From the NCBI GenBank assembly GCA_018873225.1, contig JAEILZ010000007.1, forward strand, positions 682,001 through 746,000: 64,000 nt of DNA. The letters are read 5' to 3'. Position numbers and translations under genes: made by a program. Below, in pieces: positions 24,660 through 35,939 of this stretch (the first letter of the stretch is position 1; each line of letters starts with the position of its first letter). Source of the DNA: [Phialemoniopsis] sp. UDSM-2020 (lineage: Eukaryota > Ascomycota > Sordariomycetes > Thyridiales > Thyridiaceae). Under the pieces are notes generated by a model. It saw only the letters and a list, made by a program, of their open reading frames with translations, was not told where the DNA came from and searched no databases.

Positions 24660-26314
24660 ATGCTACAACGAATCACCGAGGATCCTCTCTACCAGGACCT
24701 GAACTGGCGTCTTGTCCTAATCGGCGTCATCTCCAGCCTGGGTGCCTTTGGCTTTGGCTTCGACAATGGCTGGTGGGGCGGCGCGCTCGGTCTCTCGCAG
24801 TTCCAGCGCAAGTACGGCTCCTACAGCGAGTCTCTAGGACGTTGGGCGCTTCCCTCGCAAAAGACCTCTGTCGGGACGGGTACTGGCTCGGCCGGTATCA
24901 TCCTAGGCTGCATCATCGCTCCCATCGTCACGTCCAAGCTTGGCCGTAAGAAAGCCTTTCTCGTTCTCTCGGGTCTGATGCTTACGGGTATCGCGCTGGA
25001 GGCTTCGGCTGTCACGTCTTTCTGGCAGTTGGTTGTCGGCCGCATCATCGTCTATGCCGGCATCGGTCTTGCGTCGAACTGTGTACCGATGTATCTCTCC
25101 GAATGCTCGCCACCAAGGATTCGAGGTATGTCTCCTCGCTCACAGTGCCATCGAGTTGAGGACTTAAGGCTTACTAATATGTATTAGGTGCCTTTCTCGC
25201 GTTGTACAGTTTCTTCAACTCGCTCGGTGTCTTCATGGCGTCTGTCGTCGTATATGGCTCGCGAACGAGGACTGACCAGTGGCAATATCTGTGAGTTTCT
25301 CGATGAATACTCGTCGTAGACTTGACATCGTGGCTAACCACCATCGTCAATTACAGGATCGTGATTCTTTGTCAGCTCATCGTCCCCGTTGGCTATCTAT
25401 CTATGTACGTCTTCCTTCCGGAATCGCCACGATACCTCGTCTACAAAGGCAAATTCGACACCGCCGAGGCCGTCCTGCGTTCCCTCTCCAACCACCCCGA
25501 GACCGTGGCCCAGGAAGTCCAGCTCCTCAAGGCTCAGGTCGAAGAGCAGCGCGAGCTGCACAAGGCCACCTCGCTCATGGACTGCTTCCGCGGGACCAAC
25601 CTGCGCCGCACCGTCATCGCCATGAGCGTCCAGATCGGCCAGCAGGCGCAGGGCGTGTCCTTCATCCAGAACTTCATCGTCACCTTCCTGCAGCAGCTCA
25701 ACTTCCCGGACCCCCTGCGCACCAACATGATGGTCACGGGCTGTGGCTTCGCCGTGCACATCGTCACCTTTTTGACGTTCGACAAGCTTGGCCGCCGGCA
25801 CTCGCTAGCCTGGGGCGCCGTCGGCATGGCCGGGTGCATGCTGGGCACGGGCGTCGCGACGGCGACGGGCACTGCGGGGAGCTACTCGAGCCAGGTGGCC
25901 AACGCGTCGGCGGCGCTGTTGATTCTGTGGTACTGCATCTACGGCTTCACGTGGGGGCCCGGCTGTTGGGTCGTGGCGGCTGAAATTGGCACGGGTCAGC
26001 TGCGCGAACGCACTCTTTTCCTGGCCTCGATGGGCAGCTTCGTCACCTCGGTGCCCATTAACTTTGTCAATCCCTACGTGCAGAGTGCCCTCGGCGGCAA
26101 GGTGACGTTTATCTACGGTGCGTTCTCGGTCGTCTTTATCGCTTGGGTCTGGTTTATGGTACCCGAGACCAAAAACCGTTCGCTCGAGGAGCTGGACGAC
26201 ATGTTCCAGGCTGGTGTCAAGACAAGGCAGTTTAAGCACTACACGGCGACCGGCCTCGGTGCCCAGCTGACACAGCTCGAGGAGAAGGGAGTGAAGGTCG
26301 TGGAGAATATGTGA
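24660..26314 (+). CDS. MFS sugar transporter
   Basis: Three exons: 24660-25125, 25188-25290 and 25357-26314 (508 residues). Introns are 62 and 66 nt (GTATGT...TTAG; GTGAGT...ACAG). The ATG has ideal context (CACAATG) and the TATA box lies 100 bp upstream. The protein has the 12-helix layout of the Sugar_tr family. Features include an N-terminal Gly-Phe-Gly-Phe-Asp-Asn segment in helix 1, a Gly-Arg-Lys-Lys loop after helix 2, PESPRYL after helix 6, a Gln-Gln-x-x-Gly-Val-Ser helix 7 segment and PETKNRSLEEL after helix 12. It would be a plasma-membrane proton symporter or facilitator for a sugar or related polyol; substrate specificity cannot be read. The joined protein is colinear with the family across both introns, which supports the model. 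Confidence 0.92.
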
Positions 26315-27853
26315 AGAGATTTGGGGTCAAGGGATATTATGTTCCAGTGTGTACCCGGATCACTCTTGAGAAAGGCCAGATCCTACAACTAGCCTCGGTG
26401 GTGACTTGACAAACCGAAACAGCGAACCGAATGCTGTCATATGTAGTTTACTCATCACAACAAATGTCTAGTCTGGAACCAATCGTACCTCCTCTGAAGC
26501 TTTAGTGTGATTCTTGTAATGGCTATCATGCAAAGGGGATGTTGGTTGCTGCCAATGTGCTTCCGTGCATGACAGACATGCAAACTTACACGGGAGCCAT
26601 CCTCCGATTCGCCAAGCTTCTCCCGCAGGACAGAATGCGGAGAAGCCCTGAAGACCAATGAGAAATTTTGGTGCGGAAACGGAGAATCACTGAGGTGGTT
26701 GTGCTAAAAGAAAATCCCGCACACATTTTGCTTCCCCTCATTTTCTCCCTCCTTTTCTTTTTTCTTGGCCCATTCTTGCCCCTTGCCAGTTGCTGCAAAT
26801 ATCTCGTTTCTCATACGATGTTTTACTGAAGAAATTATTAGGACAATTACATTGTTCTGTCCGTGGTCATGATCTCTGGACTGTAAGGTGGGTTGATACG
26901 CGGGGCAATGGCAGGGGCCTGGAGCATGGCGAAATTATGACTACCTATATATAATTCACTAGGGGCCGTTATCTCCGCCTTCGGGCATTTGGTCAAGTAA
27001 GAAATGTCCCATCTTTTGCTTTAAAAAATCACGCACTAACCTTCACTCCAGTTTGAAACGATACGTGAGTTTAGCGCTTGAACCCGCTGGCTGTAGACCC
27101 ACAATTACTGACTCCCATATAGAGAGAAGATGTAAGCTCTATCCGCTAGACCCTGTGTTCGATTCCTACATACTTATAAATATTACAGTAGCATGGCCCC
27201 TGCACTAAGGATGACACGCTTAATCAAAGAGAAGCTACCAATTTTTTTGCTCTTTTTCCTACAGTTTAGGAACTGTCTGCAGATTTATACTTCACTACCA
27301 TTGATATTCGACAAGCTGGGTGGGTGCCTGCACTAAATTACAGGTGCAACAGGCTTGCTGGGCCTACCTGTACATTGAGATTGCAGACAGCTACACACAC
27401 TGTAAACAATATCTGCCTGTGCTGAGTACCTGGACCGCAGTATGCTGCACGTTTGCAACGTTCAGCCGGCTGAAGAGTAAGTTTCAAACATGTAAAACTC
27501 TGGAAAGAAACGCATACCCTATCTCGTGTTCAACCATTTCTGGCATCGAGATTCAGTGCAATTTCTGCGATGGTGATACGCAAGGGCGATATTAGTTGGT
27601 GTCATGGCATGCATTGCTGGCCTTGGTTGGCTCGTTAGCCCACCACACCTTTCGCCTTGGTCATGGGTATTCCACCAAAAACGTCATCTTTGCCACAGCC
27701 AGACACCACATTTCGATATCAAGCCAGCATTTGTCCCAGTATCGTGCTTCTTTTGTGGCCTGACCATCTTTTCAAAGACATCCAGCATTAGAACATTAAA
27801 GCCTGCATACTTGTTATCTCTACTGTTTTGATTGTCCCTAGCGAGCATCAGCA
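26315..27853. other. Intergenic region without supported gene
   Basis: 1.5 kb with only short open frames lacking protein-like composition. A tRNA-like TTCGATTCC stretch at about 27,160 does not fold into a tRNA. Likely 3' flank of the transporter and 5' flank of the next gene. Confidence 0.55.
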
Positions 27854-28510
27854 ATGTCAGACTCCAAACAAGACCCCGCTGCGGCAGAAGCTGCTGCCGC
27901 CGCCGCCGACACCACGGCCCCACCACCGATTCCAAAGATCCCCAGCGAGTACGAGGAGATGGCCAGGCCCGCCATCGAGGCCGCCCGCGACGCCGCCCGC
28001 CTGCAGTCCATGGCCGACGTGCTCCGGCAGCAGGCCGCGCGCATCCGCGACCCGGCCGAGCGGGAGCGCCTGTGGCGCGCCGCCTACGAGAAGGAGGTCG
28101 AGGCGCACGGGCAGAGCAAGAAGGCGCGCGCCATGGCGAGCGGGTGGGGCCAGGGCGCCGGTGCGGGCGCGGCTATCTCCGGGGCCGTCGGCATGGGGCT
28201 GGGGAACCTCGTCGGCGTGCTGCTGAGCGGCGTCGTTGCGGTGCCGGGGGTTCTTGTAGGGAGTGGGATCGGGGCGATAAAGGGGCCGATCTACAGTGTT
28301 ACGGGGCTGGGCAAGAAGGGGAAGAAGAAGGGGGATGGGGAGAAGGATGAGGGCAACGGTGATGATGGCAAGGAGCTGGAGGAGTCGGAAACGGGTGATG
28401 GGAAGAGGGAGGGCGAAGAGGACTTTTCGGATGAGGAGGAACATAGGGCTGTCGTTGAGGCTGTGAGGAAAGCTGGAGAAGGGGAGAAGAACTCTGAGGT
28501 GAGCGACTAA
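27854..28510 (+). CDS. Hypothetical protein with glycine-zipper-like hydrophobic core
   Basis: 218 residues, single exon, ATG context GCAATGTC. Three zones are visible. An Ala-rich N-terminus (about 1-25) leads into an amphipathic Ala/Arg/Glu helix region (about 30-90). A Gly/Ala-rich hydrophobic stretch with regular small residues (about 96-148: Gly-x3-Gly patterns, then Leu/Val-rich) resembles a glycine zipper or paired membrane helices. The acidic, Lys-rich tail (150-218) is probably disordered. A possible poly(A) signal AATAAA lies at 28544-28549. The sequence is markedly GC-rich compared with its flanks. I do not recognise a family with a known function; membrane association is inferred from the Gly-zipper region only. 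Confidence 0.75.
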   Translation: MSDSKQDPAAAEAAAAAADTTAPPPIPKIPSEYEEMARPAIEAARDAARLQSMADVLRQQAARIRDPAERERLWRAAYEKEVEAHGQSKKARAMASGWGQGAGAGAAISGAVGMGLGNLVGVLLSGVVAVPGVLVGSGIGAIKGPIYSVTGLGKKGKKKGDGEKDEGNGDDGKELEESETGDGKREGEEDFSDEEEHRAVVEAVRKAGEGEKNSEVSD

Positions 28511-29034
28511 ATAATCGCCTAGGATTATCTCACTTAAATTGTGAATAAATCATTTTGTCTGTCAGCAGTCTACAGATTCGTTGGATAGAATTGAACACCG
28601 ACAGCCTTTCTGATACCAACAAGGGCGGAGCCTCAGCAACTTCAAGTCAAGACATATAGCAATAATATAGATACGAACATGCTCTATCTCGGTAGGTAGT
28701 AAATATATAGATGACACAGCTACGCTGGGAACTGAGATATTCAGGCGGCAAAAGGTGAACAGTCTTATGTATAGATCGTCATACACACTGGTAAGCATAC
28801 GTGCAGACAGACGTTTGAAGCATGAACTGAAAGCGACTTGATAGTCGTTACCAGACTCTGATGTTGGGGCCAGCATAAACAGCTCCGTGCTTCCGACGGC
28901 CAGCGTTTGTCACATAACTGGTAGCTTGGCCCTTGCGCGCCTGGCGTCAGCCGCGGTCCACCTGACAATAAACAACATGATCAACGCAATCGAAACACCA
29001 GGATGAAGGAAAAGTGAGCACGACAACGTTCATC
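28511..29034. other. Intergenic region
   Basis: About 520 bp containing the AATAAA downstream of the previous gene and the 5' flank of the F-box gene. Nothing else is supported. Confidence 0.55.
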
Positions 29035-31325
29035 ATGCCCATCACCAATGCGTCTTGCATCATACGCGGCGGCTTGATCGAGGATGCAACTTCGCAGGTG
29101 GAATGGATGGGACGGTTCCGCGCCGTTTATGTCGAGGATGGAGAGCCAGCTTCAATCGCTCGTCTCTCTGATGTTGGGTCCCGTGAGCAGTTTCGTGATG
29201 CCATTCCTGCTCATCTCCCGGACGGCGAGGGCAATGAAGACCCATCAGTCATCGAAATCGACTTGATGTCTTTTAATCTCACCGGGCCAAGCCTGGCAAT
29301 ACCTCCCGACCCATCGCCTCGTGCTTTCGGCTTCCCATTTCACACAGGCTGTTGGGAGATCATGGGCCATCTTCCTGTGCAATACCACAGCGACACACAG
29401 GCGCTCTACAGCCTATGTCTGTCATTCCCTATCCAAGGTGGTATTTTGAACTGGGGGCACGACTATGGCGGGCTAGTGCAATACCATATTGTACCTAACG
29501 AAGTCCACCCTGGCGAGGAGCCTCGGTTTTGGGGCCATGCGGATCTCGAAATTCACCAGCACAACCCCTCCGACATTCCAGCTCTGCAGGAAATCTTTGA
29601 GCAAGACCCTGACAATGACGCCGTTTTAGATCAGCCACGAGCCTTTTTTGCCCAACACAACACAGACACGACGGGCCCTTTCTGCAGACTACCGGTAGAA
29701 ATTCTGGACCTGATTCTATTGCTCCTCCCCTCTCTGGATGTCGTCCGCCTAAAACAAGCCTCTTACGCCTTTGCTAACATAGCCCTGTCCGATACTCTTT
29801 GGAGGTCCCGCTTTTGGCCAGGTCGAGAGCTTGAGGCCGTGTTCGAGTCCACAATCGACTCCACGCGGCACAGGGGCCGTTGGAGACAGTTGTATCTTTC
29901 CACCAAGCGTTTGCGTGATCATCCCGCGCTAGCAAATAGAAGACGCATTTGGATGCTGGCGTCTTTCCTCCAAGGTCTGCTGCATACCCTGAGCAGCACG
30001 TCACTAGCTGGCGAACACCTACACTCGCTCCTGGAGCCCAATGCTCCACTGGACGATAGGCAGTGGATCACAGCCAGCCGAGCACTGAAGAAGCCTGACC
30101 GGGACTTCACGAGCGGATCTAGGATACTTTACGAGCGCGTCCTCGAGATTCCTCTGGATCTTGAATCTATATTCGTCTCACAGGTCACCATTTGCGGCAT
30201 GAAGTACTTAGGAGGCATGAGATTTCTCCAAAAAAGCGGTGACTCTCTTGCCCTTGGATATACTCACCCCGATGCTGAGTTACCTCTGATCTCGTGCAAG
30301 GACAAGCCGTGCCGCATGATTGGATTTCATTTCGCTCAAGACCAGCGAGGTATTCGCGGGATTGCTGCTCTCACGAAGACAGACATGCGGACGCCTTTCT
30401 GGGTAGGGGATCATCAGGCCTTACCCAAAAGAAGACTTGCTCTCCCTGAGGCTGATGAAGAGTCTGTTGTGGCGGTCAAGGGTGGCTTCGACGTAACCAT
30501 TCCCTACTCACCAAGCCCTTGAAATTTGCTCTGCTGACTTCACTCTCTATTTGTGAACCCAGGCACTCAAATTTGTGGCACTGTCTATCTCGGGTCAAAG
30601 CCCGCGCTCTGTGGAAACTGGCAGCGAGCCCAATCTGCGCAATGCTGCGCTATGGTTCCCCGAGATCCCAGACCAACAGCTGGTGTTCCGGGGTCAAGCC
30701 CCTGTCCGATCAGGCAAACTCAAGCAAGACTTACCGATAAGCCTGTGTATCTTTGGCGGCAACAATGGAGAGTATCTGCAGGAAGTTATCAATATTACCG
30801 TTTGGTCAGGCGAGAACGACATAACGTTGGGTATTGAAGTATCCCTTGCAGATGGAAGTTCCCCGGGCAAACTCGGTCGGGGTCAAACAGAGACGAGCAC
30901 CAAGGCCGAGATGTCAATTGACGGCCCCGGCGGAGAGCGCATCACGGGCCTGGACGCATTCTACGCCCACGGCTACTGGCTCGCGGGTTTCCAGGTACGT
31001 CGTGCCTTCCTTGGTGCCAAGCAGTAAGCAGGGCAAGCAAGCAGGCAGTGGCTGATCATGTCCTTAGCTTCATACGAATCGAGGCAGAAGTGTCATGTTT
31101 CCCTCTTCCCTATCGGAGGATCCATATTTCGGGGAGTGGAATAGAGAATCGCTGTCATGTCCTCCGTTGGACCTAGTTGGCCTCTGGGCCGTATCGGTAA
31201 GCTGGGCGGACCCCTACGATCAGAGGCGTTGGACTGTGCTGACATATGAGGAATAGACTCGACAGAGGGGATTCAGCAACATAGGAATCATTTGTGTGGA
31301 CTCGGCGGCGTCCAAGAAAAGATGA
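29035..31325 (+). CDS. F-box protein (four exons)
   Basis: Exons 29035-30492, 30563-30994, 31068-31196 and 31257-31325; all three introns (70, 73 and 60 nt) are phase 0 with good donors (GTAACC, GTACGT, GTAAGC) and branch sites. Predicted 695 residues. The ATG at 29035 was chosen because the frame upstream begins only with GTG. An F-box lies at about residues 214-262: Cys-Arg-Leu-Pro-Val-Glu-Ile-Leu-Asp-Leu-Ile, then Asp-Val-Val-Arg-Leu and Trp-Arg-Ser-Arg-Phe-Trp. The N-terminal 200 residues and the C-terminal region carry the beta-rich modules seen in a family of fungal F-box proteins (DUF7600-like, from memory). F-box proteins link substrates to SCF ubiquitin ligases; the substrate is unknown. 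Without splicing the first exon would stop after PSP at about 30520 and lose the conserved C-terminus. Confidence 0.8.
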
Positions 31326-31651
31326 GGTCCAGTGGAGGTCTTTCAGCTTTATTTAACACGCAACCCGTATCTTAATGACAGAACCTTGTTCTTGGTGACT
31401 GTGTGGCATGAGACTGACCAAAATGTCCGAATGCGCGAGTCGCGAGAGATTCGGGCATTGCGAAACCCCGAGTTAGAAAGGTTCCCGGCCGAACAGACAA
31501 GCTAGGCCCTTTGATTTTGGGTTCTTAGCACAATCCGACAGAGCAACATACATCTGAGCCAATGCATGTATATAAAATGGCTTTCCTCGGCATTGCTGAT
31601 CATTTTCAGCCTCGTTCAATTCTCCAAAACCACTCGCGAGCCGCAATCACA
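31326..31651. promoter_or_regulatory. Promoter region of SDR gene
   Basis: 326 bp upstream of the SDR. It includes TATATAAA at 31569-31576, 76 bp before the chosen ATG. An in-frame ATG at 31562 precedes this TATA box and so is unlikely to be the start. Confidence 0.6.
31569..31576 (+). promoter_or_regulatory. TATA box of SDR gene
   Basis: TATATAAA, 76 bp upstream of the start codon at 31652. Its position argues against the upstream in-frame ATG. Confidence 0.55.
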
Positions 31652-32527
31652 ATGTCCTTCATGCAATCCTTCCCCCGTCTGACCGAGACATACCACACCA
31701 AAACCTACGACCGCATCGCCAAGCACCACGGCTTCGATGGCGCAGGCAAGACGGTCGTCATCACGGGCGGCGCGAGCGGCGTCGGCTTGAGCATTGCAAA
31801 GGCATTCGCCGGCGCGGGCGTTGCGCGAATCGCCATCATCTCGCGCTCCGCAGCGCAACAGCAGGAGGCCAAGGCCGAGATTGAAGGAGCCCACCCCTCC
31901 ACCGAGGTCCTCACGTTCCAAGCCTCCATCACCGACACAGCGCGCACCGCTCAGATCCTCCAAGAGATCGGCAGCATCGACGTGTTGGTCCTCTGCGCCG
32001 CGGCAGCGCACCCGCGCGTACCCAGCCTCGAGACCACCGTGCAAGAGGTCCAGGAGGCCGTCGACACCAACGTCGTGGCGCCCTTCGCCTTGACCAAGGC
32101 GTACCTGGGACTGCGTTTTCCCAAGAAGAAGACGGTGCTCAACGTCTCGGCCGCCGCGGTGCAGATGTCTGGCTTTCGCGTCGGGTACGGGCCGAGCAAG
32201 ACAGCCGGGTGCCAGGTGTTCCAGCACTTTGCCGCCGAGCACAATGAGGAGGAGTTGAGAGTGGTGTCCTTCCACCCTGGCGCGCTGTGGACGCCCGGCA
32301 CGGAGAAGGCAATGGGGCAGGCGTTCCCTAAGGACGCGCCACTGTGGGAGGATATCAACTTGCCGGCACACTTTGCGCTCTGGCTTGCTGGGTCCGAGGC
32401 TGGGTTCTTGCATGGGAGGTTCGTGTGGGCGCAGTGGGATGTGGATGAGTTGATTGCTTTGAAGGAGAGGCTGACGCCTCAGTCGAATGTATTCAAGGTT
32501 GGGTTGGTGATGCGAGATTCGCAATAG
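31652..32527 (+). CDS. Short-chain dehydrogenase/reductase
   Basis: 291 residues, single exon, ATG in ideal context (CACAATG). The cofactor motif Thr-Gly-Gly-Ala-Ser-Gly-Val-Gly lies at about residues 35-42. The substrate-side motif is Cys-Ala-Ala-Ala in place of the usual Asn-Ala-Gly. A strand with Asn-Val-Ser-Ala is followed by the catalytic Tyr-Gly-Pro-Ser-Lys (YxxxK). Length and motif order are those of classical SDRs; the acidic/Arg pattern after strand 2 (Ser-Arg-Ser) suggests NADP(H), which is only an inference. A poly(A) signal AATAAA lies 20 bp after the stop (32547-32552). The substrate cannot be predicted, and neighbours on both sides are unrelated. Confidence 0.88.
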   Translation: MSFMQSFPRLTETYHTKTYDRIAKHHGFDGAGKTVVITGGASGVGLSIAKAFAGAGVARIAIISRSAAQQQEAKAEIEGAHPSTEVLTFQASITDTARTAQILQEIGSIDVLVLCAAAAHPRVPSLETTVQEVQEAVDTNVVAPFALTKAYLGLRFPKKKTVLNVSAAAVQMSGFRVGYGPSKTAGCQVFQHFAAEHNEEELRVVSFHPGALWTPGTEKAMGQAFPKDAPLWEDINLPAHFALWLAGSEAGFLHGRFVWAQWDVDELIALKERLTPQSNVFKVGLVMRDSQ

Positions 32528-33030
32528 ACTTGTAGCATACAACGGGAATAAACCTACTTCGCAGACCATCACTGCTGTGTGCCCGAGACATATTCCACAA
32601 CGTGTCTATGACTGGGCCTAGTTCTATAATACAGCTGCATGTTAGCGGTGACTGGCGGACTACATGCATGTTATCTTACCTTTGGTACAGAAAACAGACA
32701 ACTCAGCCTCCTTCGGATATCCTACGAAGGTAACAACCTGACATTAATCTCCCTACTAGGTACCGACTCTTGGGTAGGGGGTTATCCGGCTATGTAATTT
32801 CGGATAGGTCGATACCTCGTAGGCCCGCATGCTCTACTATTGTCACCCCCAGTATGTATTCTTCCCTTCGGGGCTTGAACAAACATCTACAAACGCAACG
32901 CTTTGCCAGTACAAATCAAGGGCTTCTTCGAGAACTTCAGAATAGTGTTTAAAGTATAAAACGATACCCTCTCAATTACTAGTACGAAAGAGCGTAACAA
33001 AGGTTTTAAACGCAATGTTGCACACAATGC
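32528..33030. other. Intergenic region between convergent genes
   Basis: 503 bp between the SDR and the minus-strand ankyrin gene. Apart from the AATAAA at 32547-32552, nothing is recognisable. Confidence 0.6.
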
Positions 33031-35449
33031 TCATGATGATGCCATCGCCAAAACGCTATCAACTGCCTTCTGCATGTGCCTCCTCAGACGATCGGAGACT
33101 TGATCGACAAGTGCCTGTATTCTTGCCGGGTCTTCTCCAGATATGTCTTTGACGACTCGAGTGATATGATCCGCGATCAGTCGGGCCAATACGTAGTCCT
33201 CGAGCTGTATTGCAAGCTGCAAGGGGGTGTTGCGATCGACGTTTCTTTGGAAGACATCTATCCCGTGCTCCAGTAGCAAGCGGACCATCCCTTCGTTTCT
33301 ATTCATGACGGCAACGTGCAAGGGGATTTCGGTTCTCGCTCGCCCTGGACTTGCACTGTCTGTTGCCCCGGCCTCGAGCAAGAGTCTAGCTATCTCGAGA
33401 GACTGCACTTTGACCGCTATGAGAAGGTTGGAACCATCTCCACCGATAATAGCGCCGTTGTCAACGAGGAATCGCACAGTGGACTCCCTGCCGTACTTGA
33501 TGGCGTGAGACAGTGCTGTATCGCCCCAATTGAATTCGGCGTTGATATTGGCACCGGCGTCGAGTAAATACTTGGCTATCTCGAGATTTCCGACCATTGT
33601 TGCCGTGACAAAGGGGGTTTGATCTCGGTCACCGTAGAAGATCTGAACCGGCAAGCTGTCGACAACGGCGCCATGTCGAAGCAGAAGCTGAACAATACTG
33701 CTTGACTGTTGCTGCACAGCTGTGAACAAGACGGCCTCTCCGTACCTGTCCCTGGCATTCGGATTGGCGCCCCTTCGAATGAGACAGCTCGCAATGTCTG
33801 TATGACGGGATCTAATTGCTATTGTCAAGGCAGTCTCTCTGCTCGGATCCTCGGCATCTGCATTCGCCCCAAGGTCTAGGAGCAGTTCCATATTCTGAGC
33901 ACTGCCGTCGCGGGCGATCCAGTGGATTGCGTAGGGTGCCTGTGGAAGTGATGCTTCAAGCTGGTCTCTGAACGCGCCTGGGTCCAGATCCAAGGCTGGC
34001 AACCACCGAGCCACGGTATAAAGGGTTAAATTCCCTTTGACCAGTGCTAATGGAGAATTGCATGCTTGCAGGGTCCTTTGCAAAGTCCCAAAGTCAAGCG
34101 CGGCGCACCCTTGTCCCAGCTCCTCCAGCTTATCTAGTTGGCTGATGATGGAGCCTGAGCTAGTCATAGGTCCCGAATTTGTCAATGATATAATCGTCGC
34201 AGCCATCATATCAATATAGCCGGGGATATCATGCATAATATCCGACAACGTGGATGCCAGAACAGCCAAGGAGCGATTGTTGTCGAGTTTGACTCTTGGC
34301 ACTCTATACACCGGGATACTTAGAACCTGAGTTGCAAGGGCATAGTCCACATTCCTTTGTGCACTTATGAACAAGCTGTGTTCGAGGGTTCGGATCGACC
34401 CTGGATCCTGGTTGTTCGAAGTCATACTTTGCTCCAACTCGGCCAGTTCAAACATCAGACTGGGCCGCAGTGCAATGTTTGAGAGGTTGTCCACTTCCAT
34501 GACCTTGTCTATCAATGCTTCGCATGTAGGTCCCACATCTTCTCGCAAAATGGGATAAACATCTTTGTCTATAGGTTCCAGGGTGTTAGAAATGTATCGA
34601 GCGTAAGCAAGTTCGACAGAGATGATGGCGAGAAGACCTTCTTCATCCTGCTCGCCCCCGCTTGATCGGACGGTAGAGCGCATGTGTGTGGTAATCCTAT
34701 GACGAAAGTTTGCCAAGACATTGCGGTGAAGAACCGGGAGAAGCAAACGGAAGATTGCGGCTGCTTCCAAGGAGCACTCGGCCTTCTGACTGAGATTGAA
34801 ACATAGCTTGTCGAAGTCTTCCCAAGGCATCTTGGACATACGCTCGTCGTCTTGTTGGGGCTCAGGATGAATCCAGGGGGGCTCCATGTCTTCTGGCTCT
34901 AACCAGTCCGAATGGAGAGAAATAGTAACAACAATGTGAAGATACACACGCAGTGACGTAATCTAGACAACTGATGTCAGCACAGTATCTCAATTGCTTG
35001 GGTCTGCATTCGCCTACATCGATGACAGTCAGGGAGTCAGGGTTCATAGAATCGTGCGTGTCCTGCCGCCAGGCTCTAGCCACCCGAAGACCTTCCAGAA
35101 AGTCTCCATCTTGGTAGACGTCGGCTAAAGCTGCGAACAGCCCTAGGAGTCTTTGCTCGTCAGCCTCAAATGTTGATCCGTGCTCAGCGCCGGCAGTAAC
35201 CTGAAGGCGGGTGATACGTTCGAGGTAATTGTTTAGCTTGCGATAGCAGCCTTGACGCAGCAAATGATCGGCAAACTCTGATACAACGGGGAACAGGTCT
35301 TCATGCTCCTTCAGCGTCTCTTCGTAAACCTCTCGAGCCAACGGAAACAAGCCGAGTTGGCTATATCGAACGAACCCGTCAAGCTCTTCTTGAAGCGTGC
35401 TAGTTGTTTTGACCTGTAGCGTGTAGGTCTCATCGCTGGTGTTGGCCAT
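33031..35449 (-). CDS. Ankyrin-repeat protein with helical (TPR-like) N-terminus
   Basis: Two exons on the minus strand: 35449-35018 and 34962-33031, joined across a 55-nt phase-0 intron (GTAGGC...CTGAC...CTAG), giving 787 residues. The ATG at 35449 gives a normal N-terminus (Met-Ala-Asn-Thr). Residues 1-140 are helical and resemble short TPR-like hairpins (Phe-Val-Arg-Tyr-x-x-Leu-Gly-Leu-Phe...Tyr-Glu-Glu-Thr). Residues from about 480 carry at least seven ankyrin repeats with typical Thr-Ala-Leu, Asn-Ala-x-Asp and Leu-Leu-x-x-Gly-Ala spacing. Such proteins are protein-binding scaffolds, and in fungi they often belong to NLR-like or self/non-self repertoires. No NACHT or enzymatic domain is visible, so the role is unassigned. 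It is divergent from the unknown gene at 35940 over a 490-bp shared promoter. Confidence 0.85.
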
Positions 35450-35939
35450 GGCTAAAAGTTTGTATGTAGCCGATACGCAGTATGCAAGTCAAGTTGGAGA
35501 TGCGAGCTGTGTGTCCCTGCGAATATAATAGTCAGCCGGTTCAGTTGGTGAGTGTCTGCACATTGACCCCTCTATCCGTATTGCAGAGACCTGCCACCTG
35601 AAACCACAGTGCCCCTGTCTATCCTACCCAAGTCCGAGAACGAGGCTGGCGTCTGCATGCCAAGCCAGCAAGGGTCGGTACCCCCTGCCCCATTGCCACC
35701 AATTGGAGACCTCAATTGAGCCTGACAACGACCAACAAGCCCCTTAATTTACAAGCTCACTAGCACTGGAAAGGCAGTTGCCTCAAGCTTGTGGTCTGTG
35801 GCGCTCAGCCACGGCTGCGAAGTGTCATGTCACTCCGTATTTTATTGAGCAGCTGCTTCAGGTCGCTCGTGCCTTGAACAAACCCGCAGACACCACCATC
35901 ATTGTTTGTAAATTCGCTCGGGAGAGTCAGCGACGCGCC
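35450..35939. promoter_or_regulatory. Divergent promoter between ankyrin-repeat gene and unknown gene
   Basis: 490 bp separating two divergent starts (35449 minus, 35940 plus). The right-hand frame extends upstream only through a non-ATG start. No TATA box was seen. Confidence 0.5.

Noticed and set aside
27100..27180. tRNA-like sequence with a TTCGATTCC T-loop-like stretch
   Set aside because: Neither strand gives matching acceptor, D and T stems at the required spacing.
29003..29017. ATG just upstream of the F-box gene
   Set aside because: Opens a four-codon frame ending in TGA and is out of frame with the gene.
31562..31651. Upstream in-frame ATG for the SDR
   Set aside because: It lies before a TATA box and in weaker context than the CACAATG at 31652.
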